Assembly: GCF_014195535.1 (NCBI RefSeq)
Contig: NZ_JACIBY010000012.1
Span: 62,001 to 126,000 of the forward strand
Length of the DNA: 64,000 bases
DNA from: Runella defluvii
Lineage (GTDB): Bacteria; Bacteroidota; Bacteroidia; Cytophagales; Spirosomataceae
Direction of reading: 5' to 3'
Under the pieces are notes generated by a model that was given only the letters and a program-made list of their open reading frames with translations, did not search any database and had not been told where the DNA came from. This document shows, piece by piece, positions 18,650 to 27,641 of this stretch; the stretch's first letter is position 1, and every line of letters begins with the position of its first letter. The translations under genes and the position numbers were made by a program.

Positions 18650-19255
18650 TTACTGAATTAATTTCCAATTTTCTTCGTCAAAGGGTAAAAACTCTACGCC
18701 CAAATAAATGTCCTCAAGCGAAAGTTGTACATCTATTGAATGAAGTTGAACGGTATCTTGCAGGTTATTGTAAGCGCGGTATTCCCAAACGTCAAGCGTA
18801 TTTTTGAAAAATACTTCAACCAAAGGCAGGTATTGGTGTACTAAAACGTACTCTTTTAGGGTGTCAATCATGCGATAACGCATAAATTTTCCCCCACGGT
18901 CGTAGGCTTCAGTATCTTGTGACAATACCTCAACAATCACAACGGGGTTATTGGCCGCATTCTTTAACTCTTCAAAATAAGTAACCTTGCCACAAACTAC
19001 CGTCACATCGGGGTAAACATAACGATTGCGTGAAGTCGCAACGCGCAAATCGCTGTTGTAGGTAAAGCAACGTTTTTTTCTGAGAGCTATATTTAAACTG
19101 GTGCCCACGTTATTTGAAATCAAACTGTGCGTAGGTGTACCACCTGCCATGGCATATACTTCGCCGTCGTGGTATTCGTATTTGGTGTCCGTTTCTTTTT
19201 CCAACGCAAGGTATTCTTCGATACTAAAACGTGGCTGATATTCTGGTTGTCCCAT
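18650..19255 (-). CDS. Uma2-family (DUF820) PD-(D/E)XK nuclease-like protein
   Basis: The ATG at 19255 (MGQPEYQPRFSIEEYLALE) is chosen over an upstream in-frame start. The 201-residue protein carries the Uma2 signature: YEYHDGEVYAMAGG, then the PDVTVVCG strand and VVIVEVLSQDTEAYDRGGKF, which holds the acidic and Lys residues of the nuclease core. These genes are common in Cyanobacteria and Cytophagales, often in many copies, with unknown biological role. It stands alone between terminators. Confidence 0.8.
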   Translation of the reverse strand: MGQPEYQPRFSIEEYLALEKETDTKYEYHDGEVYAMAGGTPTHSLISNNVGTSLNIALRKKRCFTYNSDLRVATSRNRYVYPDVTVVCGKVTYFEELKNAANNPVVIVEVLSQDTEAYDRGGKFMRYRMIDTLKEYVLVHQYLPLVEVFFKNTLDVWEYRAYNNLQDTVQLHSIDVQLSLEDIYLGVEFLPFDEENWKLIQ

Positions 19256-19289
19256 ATTGTTCCAATAAAATTTCAAGGTAAAGATACAA

Positions 19290-19330
19290 AAAAGCGGCTT
19301 ACCCTCAATATGAAGGTGTAAGCCGCTTTT
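19290..19330 (-). terminator. Terminator of the DPP-IV/M48 operon
   Basis: A 13-bp stem AAAAGCGGCTTAC with its exact complement has A/T runs on both sides. It lies just downstream of the minus-strand DPP-IV stop. Confidence 0.85.
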
Positions 19331-19350
19331 AGTTTTTCTTTTGGCAACTT

Positions 19351-21543
19351 TTATTTTGCTCCTGCTGGGCAGTGTTCTCTCAAATAGTTGGTAAACAGTG
19401 TATTTAAGTGCTTCGACGTACCATCGCCTTCGTAAATTCCGTGCGAGCGATTAGGGTATGGCATAAACTGAAACTGTTTGTTGTGCTTGATAAACTCATT
19501 AACCAATCGCTCAGCATTTTGATAATGAACGTTATCGTCGCCCGTGCCGTGGATGTACAATAGGTTTTGGTTCGATTGTAGTTTGTGCGCGTGCGTGATG
19601 GGCGAACCAGCTACAAAGTCTTCACGGTTTTCTTGCGGAATACCCATGTAGCGTTCTTGGTAAATGTTATCGTAGGTCAATTGGTCGGCTACGGCAGCTA
19701 CAGCAATGCCTGTTTTGAACAAGGCAGGGTATTGGAACAACAAGTTGAGGGTAGAAGAACCACCGCCGCTCCATCCGTGTACGGCTACGCGGCTGGTATC
19801 AATGAACGAGTTTTTCTCAAACATAGCTTTGGCGCCCATCGCCATGTCACGAATATTGATGACGCCAATCTTACGATAAATGGCTTTTCTCCAGTTTCTT
19901 CCGCGGGGTGAGGGTGTGCCACGGTTGTCAACCGATGCGTAAATGTAACCATCTTTGGCCATGTCACCAGCGTAGAGTCCATTGCGCCCTGTTCCCCAGC
20001 TATCGCGGACGGTTGCGCTGGCAGGTTCGCCATAAACTGTGAAAACGATTGGGTATTTTTTGGTAGGGTCAAAGTTGGCAGGTTTTACCATCCAAGCATC
20101 CAACTCAATGCCATCTTCGGTTTTTACTTTAAAAAACTCCACTCGTTTGGGGGCATCGGCTTTGGCTGCTAATTTTTTTGAAATATCGTCGGCGTCTTTC
20201 AAAGCTTTGTGTTCAGGTAAACGAATCCACTCATTCATGGGCGATGTGTTGGCATTGGAAAACGAATGCGAAGCCCACATGGCGTTAGGGGAGAGGTCGT
20301 AGCGGTGCGAGCCCGACTGGTCAGCAGGGGTAACGCGCTCTGCTTTTTTGCTGCCATCGAGTGGGGCACGGTACAAATAACTCTGCGTGGCATTTTCGGG
20401 CGAGGCCATAAAATACAACTGATTATTTTTTTCATCGACCAACACCACCGAAATAATGTCATAGTCGCCAGCAGTGATGCACTTTTCACTTTTACCGTCG
20501 CGGGCTACGCGGTACATGTGACGCCAGCCGTCTTTTTCGCTCATCCACAAAAACTCTTTTCCGCCGTTGATCCAATCCCAACCTTCGGGCGTTTCGCTCC
20601 ACGAATAGCTACTTTTGGTTTCTACCCAAGCATCGTCGCGGTCGGTATAAAACTGGGTAGTTTTTCCAGTTTTGATGTCGGCTGCCAAGATGCTCGACTC
20701 ATTTTGTTTACGGTTCAACTGCTGCATAATGAGTTCATTGGCACTTCCCCATTCCATGCGTGGAATGTAGGTATTGCCAGGGTCACCAGGGGTGTTCATC
20801 CATTTGGTGAGGCCACCGTTGGCATTTACTACCCCAATTTTGTAAGGAGAAGGGCGTTCACCTACTTTTGGATATTCTACTGGAACGTTGAAAGCGTAAA
20901 TGGAGTCGGTATTGTTAATCATCAAGAAGTTGCGGATTTTGGTGGCATCAATTTGCCAATACGCAATGTTTTTGCTGTCGGGGCTCCAACGGAAACCATC
21001 GCGGCAGTCAAATTCCTCCTCATATACCCAGTCAAACGTACCGTTGATGAGGCGGGTGGTGCCGTCTTTGGTGAGTGCGGTAATTTTGCCCGTGGCAAGG
21101 TCTTCCGAATACACATTTCGCTCACTTACGTAAGCTACTTTTTTACTATCGGGAGAAAACTTGGCAAACATAAGCGACGAAACGGGGCGGCCTTTCCCGA
21201 CTTGGGTAAGGGTATTTTTATCTAAGTCCAAAACCCAATAATCACCGCGTGTATCGTAGCGCCAAACGCGTTGGGTATTGGTATAGATGAGGACTTTACG
21301 GAAATCGTTAGAATACGTGTAACTACGTACGTTCAAAGGGTCGGTTTTGCCCGTTGGTGTAAGTTGAGCGGCACTTACGACCACTTTTTTTTGCAAATCA
21401 GGCAGGTTATACTGGACAATTTCCTTGTTTTCTACGCGGTAATAGGCATTGCCGTCTTTGGTCCACTGGACACCACGGTTGAATTGTGCGAATAACGTAC
21501 TGCTGATGAAGAGAAGTGAAAGAAAAAATGAGGTGTGTTTCAT
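19351..21543 (-). CDS. Dipeptidyl peptidase IV (S9B prolyl oligopeptidase family)
   Basis: The 730-residue protein has a signal peptide (LFISSTLFAQ) and an N-terminal eight-bladed propeller (DPPIV_N) with the VYEEEFDCRDGFRWSPDS segment, including the double-Glu motif that binds the substrate N-terminus. The C-terminal alpha/beta hydrolase has nucleophile Ser in GWSGGG, Asp in GTGDDNVH and His in NRSHGI. The second Gly of the elbow replaces the usual Tyr of GWSYGG. The enzyme removes X-Pro dipeptides in the periplasm. Its start overlaps the stop of the M48 protease gene by four bases. Confidence 0.92.
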   Translation of the reverse strand: MKHTSFFLSLLFISSTLFAQFNRGVQWTKDGNAYYRVENKEIVQYNLPDLQKKVVVSAAQLTPTGKTDPLNVRSYTYSNDFRKVLIYTNTQRVWRYDTRGDYWVLDLDKNTLTQVGKGRPVSSLMFAKFSPDSKKVAYVSERNVYSEDLATGKITALTKDGTTRLINGTFDWVYEEEFDCRDGFRWSPDSKNIAYWQIDATKIRNFLMINNTDSIYAFNVPVEYPKVGERPSPYKIGVVNANGGLTKWMNTPGDPGNTYIPRMEWGSANELIMQQLNRKQNESSILAADIKTGKTTQFYTDRDDAWVETKSSYSWSETPEGWDWINGGKEFLWMSEKDGWRHMYRVARDGKSEKCITAGDYDIISVVLVDEKNNQLYFMASPENATQSYLYRAPLDGSKKAERVTPADQSGSHRYDLSPNAMWASHSFSNANTSPMNEWIRLPEHKALKDADDISKKLAAKADAPKRVEFFKVKTEDGIELDAWMVKPANFDPTKKYPIVFTVYGEPASATVRDSWGTGRNGLYAGDMAKDGYIYASVDNRGTPSPRGRNWRKAIYRKIGVINIRDMAMGAKAMFEKNSFIDTSRVAVHGWSGGGSSTLNLLFQYPALFKTGIAVAAVADQLTYDNIYQERYMGIPQENREDFVAGSPITHAHKLQSNQNLLYIHGTGDDNVHYQNAERLVNEFIKHNKQFQFMPYPNRSHGIYEGDGTSKHLNTLFTNYLREHCPAGAK

Positions 21544-22328
21544 TGGTTACGGTATTTAGCCATTGCTTCTTTTATTTTAACGATTCGATTTTCGGGATTT
21601 GGGTGCGTGCTTTGAAACTCGGCGGGGCGCTCGGAGCCACCAGCTTGGGCCAAAATTTCCATGACCTGAATCATTGCTTCGGGGTCGCGCCCTGTTTGAA
21701 TCATGTACTTAACCCCAAAATCATCGGCTTCCAATTCGTCATCGCGTCCGTATTTTAGGTTCATTAAGTTCGCGACATACTGGGCGATGTAAGCGCCGCT
21801 ACTGGGGGAGTTTGGGTCAGACATCACGGTCGAAGCCGCTCCTGCCAATCCACCTACCAATTCTTGCTTGGCCATTTGCTGGGCCGAATGCCGCCCTACC
21901 ACGTGCCCAATTTCGTGTCCCAAAACTCCCGCTAATTGGTCTTCAGTTTTGAGTCGTTTGAGCAAACCCATCGTGATAAAAACCTGTCCGCCTGGGATGG
22001 CAAACGCGTTGATGGTTTCGGGGTCAGCCAAAACGTGAAAGTCAAATTGGTAAGGAGAGTTTTTGGCTTCGGTATTTTGAACGATGCCTTGCCCTACTTT
22101 TTTGGCCAAAAATTGCACTTTTTCATCACGGTATAGGCCGCCATACTCGGCCGCCATTTGGGGCGCACTTTGTAAGCCGATGGCAACTTCTTCTTCGGGC
22201 GTGAGACTTACTTGTTGCTTTTTGCCCGTCACGGGATTGACTTGGGTTTTGCTGAAATACCCAAAAAGCGCCACGACAGCCATGATAATCCCAATCAAAA
22301 GCCGTCCACCAATTCGCGTACGTTGCAT
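21540..22328 (-). CDS. M48-family zinc metalloprotease, membrane-anchored
   Basis: The 262-residue protein has one N-terminal transmembrane segment (about 8-25) followed by the Oma1/BepA-like peptidase domain: zinc site HEIGHVVGRHS and third ligand Glu in DDELEADDFG. It has the usual closing STHPNPENRI motif. There is no C-terminal TPR as in BepA. Such proteases degrade misfolded envelope proteins. It overlaps the DPP-IV start by four bases, so the two are translationally coupled. Confidence 0.9.
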   Translation of the reverse strand: MQRTRIGGRLLIGIIMAVVALFGYFSKTQVNPVTGKKQQVSLTPEEEVAIGLQSAPQMAAEYGGLYRDEKVQFLAKKVGQGIVQNTEAKNSPYQFDFHVLADPETINAFAIPGGQVFITMGLLKRLKTEDQLAGVLGHEIGHVVGRHSAQQMAKQELVGGLAGAASTVMSDPNSPSSGAYIAQYVANLMNLKYGRDDELEADDFGVKYMIQTGRDPEAMIQVMEILAQAGGSERPAEFQSTHPNPENRIVKIKEAMAKYRNQ

Positions 22329-22350
22329 AGATGTTTAGGGTTGAAAATCG

Positions 22351-22382
22351 AACTTCCCGAAAGGTACAACTTTCGGGAAGTT
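22351..22382. terminator. Rho-independent terminator
   Basis: A perfect 13-bp stem AACTTCCCGAAAG with its complement and a six-base loop lies between the minus-strand nucleoside permease and M48 genes. Confidence 0.85.
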
Positions 22383-22397
22383 GAACGGTGAAAAGTA

Positions 22398-23636
22398 TTA
22401 AAATAGAAGCCCCGCAATCGTAGCCGACATGTAAGAGGCTAATGTGCCACATATCAGGGCCTTAAAGCCCAAACGTGCCAAGTCAGACCGACGGCTCGGA
22501 GCCAATTCACTGATGCCACCTACTTGAATGGCGATGGAGCTAAAGTTGGCAAAACCACAAAGGGCAAAACTGGCAATCGCAATTGTTTTGGGGTCGAGTG
22601 TTTCTTTGATTTTTACAAGGTCAAGGTAGGCTACAAACTCGTTAATAACCATTTTGGTGCCCATCAACGAACCCGCAGCTTCTACGTCTTTGGCTGGAAC
22701 ACCCATCGCCCACGCAAAAACAGAGAACACTTTACCTAGAAGAAAATCGAGGCTTAATTGTGGAAAAGCAAACAATCCACCTGCTTTGCCAAGGCAATAA
22801 TCAAGAAGGCCAATCAAGGCGATAAAACCAATCAGCATCGCAACCACGTTGAACCCTACTTTAAGTCCTTCGCTGGCTCCTGCCGCAATGGCATCGAGGA
22901 GATTAGCGTGGGCTTTTTTGATTTCTAATTTTACAACCCCTTTGGTTTCAGAGTTTTCTGTTTCGGGAAATACAATTTTGGCAATTACCAATGCCCCTGG
23001 CGCAGCCATCAAACTGGCCGCAATTAAATAGGGAGCAGGTACACCTAATTTGATATACGTTGCCATCACCCCGCCCGCGATACAGGCAAAGCTACCCGTC
23101 ATGGAAGCCAAAAGTTCCGAGTTGGTCATCCCTTTTAAATAAGGCTTAATCATGATTTGGGCTTCCACTTGTCCCACAAAAGCCGAGGCTACGTTTGACA
23201 AAGCTTCAGCACCGCTGACGCCCATCAACCATTTCATCAGGCGTGCCAATACCGCCACAATGCGTTGCATCAGGCCAATGTGATAGAGCATATTGACCAA
23301 TACCGCCACAAAAATGATGGTAGGAATAATGCTAAAGAAAAAGATAAAGCTATTGCTTTCACCAAATGCTTTGCTGAGAACGGTGGCATTGACCAGCGGA
23401 CTAAATACAAACTCGGCTCCTTTGTCAGAAAAGCTCAGCGTTTTTTGGACAGCACGTCCGAGCCAGTCGAAAATATTTTGTCCGACGGTCGTTTTTAAAA
23501 TAAATACGGCCAAGCCAAACTGCAAACCGAGCCCTACGCCAACCGTGCGATAGTTGATGGCTTTGCGGTTGTTAGACATGGCGTAAGCAATGCCCAAGAT
23601 AAAAACGATACCAATGAGTCCAGTAAAACGTTCCAT
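22398..23636 (-). CDS. Concentrative nucleoside transporter (CNT/NupC family)
   Basis: The start at 23636 (MERFTGLIGIVFILG) fits the hydrophobic N-terminus; an upstream in-frame extension is non-conserved. At 412 residues with about ten membrane segments it matches bacterial CNTs. Family motifs are present: AFVGQVEAQIMIKPYL, the MTGSFACIAGG run and the GFANFSSIAIQVGG motif near the end. It imports nucleosides with Na+ or H+ across the inner membrane. Confidence 0.9.
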   Translation of the reverse strand: MERFTGLIGIVFILGIAYAMSNNRKAINYRTVGVGLGLQFGLAVFILKTTVGQNIFDWLGRAVQKTLSFSDKGAEFVFSPLVNATVLSKAFGESNSFIFFFSIIPTIIFVAVLVNMLYHIGLMQRIVAVLARLMKWLMGVSGAEALSNVASAFVGQVEAQIMIKPYLKGMTNSELLASMTGSFACIAGGVMATYIKLGVPAPYLIAASLMAAPGALVIAKIVFPETENSETKGVVKLEIKKAHANLLDAIAAGASEGLKVGFNVVAMLIGFIALIGLLDYCLGKAGGLFAFPQLSLDFLLGKVFSVFAWAMGVPAKDVEAAGSLMGTKMVINEFVAYLDLVKIKETLDPKTIAIASFALCGFANFSSIAIQVGGISELAPSRRSDLARLGFKALICGTLASYMSATIAGLLF

Positions 23637-23887
23637 GAAGTGTATTTGGTGACTTATAGTTAGGTTTAAAGTTGATTGAATCAAGCGAGTAAAGATAGGA
23701 AGGGCATTTGTTTTTTGGTAATTCTTCGCCCTTTTTCCAAAAAATACTACCTTAATTTGCCCCAAATTGGGGTAAAATTTGAACGATAGTAGGACTTTCT
23801 ACAACTATTTAGCAAGAATTTTAGGGTATTTTGCTTTACAGTTTGTAGTTTTATGGCTGGAAAATTAACTCATCCTATATTAATACC

Positions 23888-26161
23888 ATGGCGTTATTCG
23901 ATTTAGATATGATGCAGGGCCTCTACGCAAAACTCGGTGAACGAGTGGAGGCGGCTCGTAACGTAGTAGGACGTCCTTTGACCTACACAGAGAAAATTTT
24001 GTACGCTCACCTTACCCAAGGTGATGCCACTACTGTTTATGAGCGCGGCAAATCATACGTTGACTTCGGACCCGACCGTGTAGCTATGCAAGATGCCACT
24101 GCTCAGATGGCCTTGTTGCAGTTTATGCAGGCTGGCCGTCCGAAAGTAGCAGTTCCTTCAACAGTACACTGTGACCACTTAATTACTGCCCAAGTTGGGT
24201 CTTCGGAAGACTTAGGCAAAGCGGTAGTTGAAAACCAAGAAGTGTATGATTTCTTATCGTCGGTTTCTAATAAATACGGCATCGGTTTCTGGAAAGCAGG
24301 GGCGGGTATCATTCACCAAGTAGTGATTGAAAACTACGCTTTCCCAGGCGGTATGATGATTGGTACCGACTCACACACCGTAAATGCGGGTGGTTTGGGT
24401 ATGATTGCGATTGGGGTAGGTGGTGCCGATGCGTGCGACGTAATGGCGGGCCTTCCTTGGGAGCTTAAATTCCCTAAATTAATCGGGGTTAAATTGACAG
24501 GTAAACTCAATGGCTGGACTTCTCCAAAAGATGTTATCTTGAAAGTAGCTGGTATCCTTACTGTAAAAGGTGGAACGGGTGCGATCGTAGAATACTTCGG
24601 TGAAGGAGCAACTTCAATGTCGTGTACGGGTAAAGGTACTATCTGTAACATGGGTGCTGAAATCGGTGCCACGACTTCGACGTTTGCTTACGACGAGTCG
24701 ATGGAGCGCTATTTGCGCGCTACGGGTCGTGACGCCGTTGCTGACCTTGCTAACTCGGTTAAAGAACACCTTACGGCGGATGCAGGCGTTTATGATGAAC
24801 CAGAGAAATACTTCGATCAAGTAATCGAAATCAACCTTTCGGACCTTGAGCCACACTTGAACGGGCCTTTCACTCCAGATTTGGCTACGCCAATTTCTAA
24901 AATGAAAGAAGCCGCTGCGGCCAACGGCTGGCCAACCAAAGTGGAGGTAGGCTTGATTGGTTCTTGTACCAACTCGTCGTACGAAGACATCGCTCGTGCG
25001 GCTTCATTGGCAAAACAAGTAGCCTCTAAAAATCTTAAAACCAAGGCTGAATTTACCATTACACCAGGATCTGAGCAAGTTCGCTACACGATTGAGCGCG
25101 ATGGTTTCCTCGAAACATTCGATGAAATCGGCGCAAAAGTGTTTGCTAACGCTTGTGGACCTTGTATCGGTATGTGGGCACGTGTTGGCGCTGAAAAGCA
25201 AGAGCGTAACACCATCGTTCACTCATTCAACCGTAACTTCGCCAAACGTGCCGATGGTAACCCTAATACGTTGGCGTTTGTAGCGTCTCCAGAATTGGTG
25301 ACTGCGTTGGCCATTGCGGGTGACTTGACGTTCAACCCATTGACGGATACACTAATCAACGAAAATGGCGAACAAGTAACCTTGGACGCGCCAACGGGTG
25401 ACGAATTGCCACCGCGCGGTTTTGACGTAGAGGATGCAGGATACCAAGCACCAGCAGAAGACGGTAGTGGTATTCAAGTAGCAGTTTCTCCAACGTCAAA
25501 TCGTTTGCAGTTGCTTGATCCATTTGCTGCTTGGGAAGGTACTGACCTTAAAGGTTTGAAATTGTTGATTAAAGCCAAAGGAAAGTGTACAACTGACCAC
25601 ATTTCAATGGCTGGTCCATGGTTGAAGTACCGTGGTCACTTGGATAACATTTCTAACAACTTGTTGATTGGTGCGGTTAACTTCTTCAATGAAAAAACGG
25701 ACAACGTCAAAAGCCAAGTCACAGGAGAGTACGGGCCAGTTCCTGCTACCCAGCGCGGGTACAAAGCCGCAGGAGTGGGCACGATTGTAGTTGGAGATGA
25801 AAACTACGGCGAGGGTTCATCACGCGAGCACGCGGCGATGGAACCACGTCACTTGGGCGTTCGTGCGGTATTGGTAAAATCGTTTGCCCGTATCCACGAA
25901 ACGAACTTGAAGAAACAAGGGATGCTGGCCTTGACGTTTGCGGACAAAGCAGATTATGACAAAATCAAAGAAGACGATTCAATCGACATCGTTGGATTGA
26001 CAGAATTTGCTCCTGGCAAGCCACTTACGTTGGTTCTCAACCACGCTGATGGCTCAACCGATGAAATTACGGTAAACCATACCTACAACGAACAACAAAT
26101 CGAGTGGTTCAAGGCAGGTGCGGCCCTTAATATCATTCGTGCGCAAGTAGCAGGAAATTAA
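23888..26161 (+). CDS. acn: Aconitate hydratase (mitochondrial-type)
   Basis: The 757-residue protein has all aconitase landmarks. These are the HCDHL and [13 protein letters not shown] motifs, the first cluster Cys in [13 protein letters not shown], the other two in [11 protein letters not shown], and the swivel-domain catalytic Ser in [18 protein letters not shown]. The length and start ([19 protein letters not shown]) place it with mitochondrial-type aconitases, common in Bacteroidota. It isomerises citrate to isocitrate in the TCA cycle with a 4Fe-4S cluster. It is monocistronic and followed by an array of hairpins. Confidence 0.95.
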   Translation: MALFDLDMMQGLYAKLGERVEAARNVVGRPLTYTEKILYAHLTQGDATTVYERGKSYVDFGPDRVAMQDATAQMALLQFMQAGRPKVAVPSTVHCDHLITAQVGSSEDLGKAVVENQEVYDFLSSVSNKYGIGFWKAGAGIIHQVVIENYAFPGGMMIGTDSHTVNAGGLGMIAIGVGGADACDVMAGLPWELKFPKLIGVKLTGKLNGWTSPKDVILKVAGILTVKGGTGAIVEYFGEGATSMSCTGKGTICNMGAEIGATTSTFAYDESMERYLRATGRDAVADLANSVKEHLTADAGVYDEPEKYFDQVIEINLSDLEPHLNGPFTPDLATPISKMKEAAAANGWPTKVEVGLIGSCTNSSYEDIARAASLAKQVASKNLKTKAEFTITPGSEQVRYTIERDGFLETFDEIGAKVFANACGPCIGMWARVGAEKQERNTIVHSFNRNFAKRADGNPNTLAFVASPELVTALAIAGDLTFNPLTDTLINENGEQVTLDAPTGDELPPRGFDVEDAGYQAPAEDGSGIQVAVSPTSNRLQLLDPFAAWEGTDLKGLKLLIKAKGKCTTDHISMAGPWLKYRGHLDNISNNLLIGAVNFFNEKTDNVKSQVTGEYGPVPATQRGYKAAGVGTIVVGDENYGEGSSREHAAMEPRHLGVRAVLVKSFARIHETNLKKQGMLALTFADKADYDKIKEDDSIDIVGLTEFAPGKPLTLVLNHADGSTDEITVNHTYNEQQIEWFKAGAALNIIRAQVAGN

Positions 26162-26169
26162 TATGATTT

Positions 26170-26447
26170 AGACTTCCCAAGTTGCCAAAACTTAGGAAGT
26201 CTTTTTCTTTTACAGACCATCCAAGATTGACTGATTAAGTTTGTGTCAAATTTGGATGGTCTTTTTGCATTCTTACAGACCTTCCAAGTTTGGCCATTTG
26301 TTGCAGATGAAACTTGGAAGGTCTTTTTGCATTCTTATAGACCAACCAAGTTTGGCTATTTGTTGCAGACGAAACTTGGAAGGTCTTTTGTATTCTTACA
26401 GACCATCCAAGTTTGGTTATTTGTTACAGACGAAACTTGGAAGGTCT
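26170..26447 (+). repeat. Five tandem terminator-like hairpins downstream of acn
   Basis: Five hairpins lie at about 60-base spacing: 26170-26202, 26214-26262, 26277-26324, 26339-26386 and 26399-26447. Each stem starts AGAC and ends GTCT followed by a T run. Copies 3-5 share the arm AAACTTGGAAGGTCT and a similar loop around ATTTGTTGCAGA. Copies 1 and 2 are diverged. This looks like repeated duplication of one terminator unit. ORFs that run through the array are artefacts of the repeats. Confidence 0.85.
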
Positions 26448-26505
26448 TTTAACGCCCTGAAACCCTTTTCAAAAAGGCTGTAACATCTTCAAACTCTTGA
26501 AACAG
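26448..26505. repeat. Remnant duplicating the 3' end of the downstream hydrolase gene
   Basis: This stretch matches, imperfectly, bases about 27640-27695, which include the end of the minus-strand alpha/beta hydrolase gene. Both read GGAAGGTCTTTTAA, then AACCCTTTTCAAAAA and GCTGTAA. Read on the minus strand it would encode an FLKRV-like hydrolase C-terminus. It looks like a leftover from a lost or rearranged paralogue. Confidence 0.45.
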
Positions 26506-26674
26506 GCTCTTCTCAAAAAAGTATTTACTACCAAGGAGCAAAAAGCGCATATTATTTTTGGCTAAACTCAAAACCCAACGGGAATTAGTAGAACTCTCAC
26601 AGAATTCTACCTTACTCCAACAAACTCACCAAGCAGCAGAATCGTTTGCTCGGAAAATGGTGGAAAATTTGTAA
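26506..26674 (+). pseudogene. Short gene remnant with frame break
   Basis: Two short plus-strand segments in different frames read like one decayed gene tail: KKVFTTKEQKAHIIFG and then a helical piece LAKLKTQRELVELSQNS that ends in KMVENL and a stop at 26672-26674. No start is visible and the frames do not join. It sits in the scarred interval between the hairpin array and the toxin-antitoxin pair. I do not recognise the original gene. Confidence 0.3.
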
Positions 26675-26786
26675 CTATCACAGCCAGCTAAAGTAAAGCC
26701 CCTTATAAATACGTAGCTTTGTTTGGGTGGGTCTTGAAAACATGGACACTCATTTTACTTTTAAGTAAAATTTGTATCTTTGTTGT

Positions 26787-27274
26787 ATGAAGTTTGAAAT
26801 CGTAGAATTAGAAGAGTTTTCTGGAAGGAAAGCGTCTGTTTATTCTGTGTGGATCAATGATGAAAGCACCACGTTGTTTGACCGATTTGTAGAAGAAAAT
26901 CAAATGCAGCACCCACTGGAAATCCAATCTATCGTTGACCGTATCGAAATCATAGGGCATAGTACGGGGGCAAGGGAGCATTTTTTTAAACTCAACGAAG
27001 GTACGCTTGGAGATGGTATCTGCGCGCTTTATGATTCTCCCGATAAAAAACTACGATTGTATTGTATTCGTTACGGTGCTTCGTGCATTTTGTTGGGAGG
27101 AGAGGAGGAGGGTTGAAAAATGTACGAGCATTGCAGGACGATGAAAAACTTAAACAGGAAAACTACCTGCTGCGCTATATCTCCAAACAAATCACAAAAG
27201 CATTTAAATCAGAAGATTTACGCTGGACAACCGACGGAATGAGATTGGAAGGAAAATACATTTTTGAAGATTAA
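26787..27274 (+). pseudogene. RelE/HigB-like (Gp49 family) toxin, frameshifted
   Basis: The ATG at 26787 begins MKFEIVELEEFSGRKAS and continues through GHSTGAREHFFKLNEG, then ALYDSPDKKLRLYCIRYG, the phage Gp49/HigB-like toxin core. The frame then runs into GGAGGAGAGGAGGAGGG (near 27101-27113) and stops at 27116. The expected continuation, with NVRALQDDEKLKQENY and a tail ending GKYIFED, is intact in another frame to 27274. A two-base insertion in the GGA repeat explains the break. Intact family members inhibit translation by mRNA cleavage. As written the toxin would be truncated at 109 residues, unless slippage restores the frame. Confidence 0.75.
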
Positions 27275-27278
27275 CGCA

Positions 27279-27581
27279 ATGAACATAGAACCAAAAAAAT
27301 ATCGAAGCGAAATAGTAGGGTCTTTAATGGCAAACCGTAATCCTACCGAGTTTGAGAAAACCAAGCGCAATATGCTCTTAGCAGCACGAATTGACGAAGC
27401 ACTGAAGGCAAAAGGGTGGAGCAAAAAACAGTTGGCTGATACGATGCACAAAAACCCTTCCGAAGTGACCAAGTGGTTATCTGGTACGCACAATTTTACT
27501 TTAGAAACCCTCTATTTGATAGAATCTTATTTGGGGGTCACCCTGTTTGAAATCCCAAACACCACGCTTGTAACTGTATAA
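27279..27581 (+). CDS. XRE-family antitoxin (HigA-like)
   Basis: The ATG at 27279 lies five bases after the toxin frame ends. The 100-residue protein has an N-terminal region and an XRE helix-turn-helix near residues 42-92 (KGWSKKQLADTMHKNPSEVTKW-like recognition region). Toxin-first order fits HigBA-type modules, where the antitoxin binds both toxin and operator. It remains intact although the toxin is frameshifted, as expected if the antitoxin is retained longest. Confidence 0.8.
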   Translation: MNIEPKKYRSEIVGSLMANRNPTEFEKTKRNMLLAARIDEALKAKGWSKKQLADTMHKNPSEVTKWLSGTHNFTLETLYLIESYLGVTLFEIPNTTLVTV

Positions 27582-27641
27582 CCTACCCAGCCAACCAAAG
27601 TAAATACCCTTATTGATGCGTAGTTTTGTTTGGAAGGTCTT

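Noticed and set aside
20266-21225. A 319-residue plus-strand ORF opposite DPP-IV
   Set aside because: Exact complement of a clear S9B peptidase; no domain in this frame.
26241-26483. Repetitive 70-80-residue ORFs in the hairpin array
   Set aside because: They read through the tandem hairpins; the repeated peptide is a by-product of DNA repeats.
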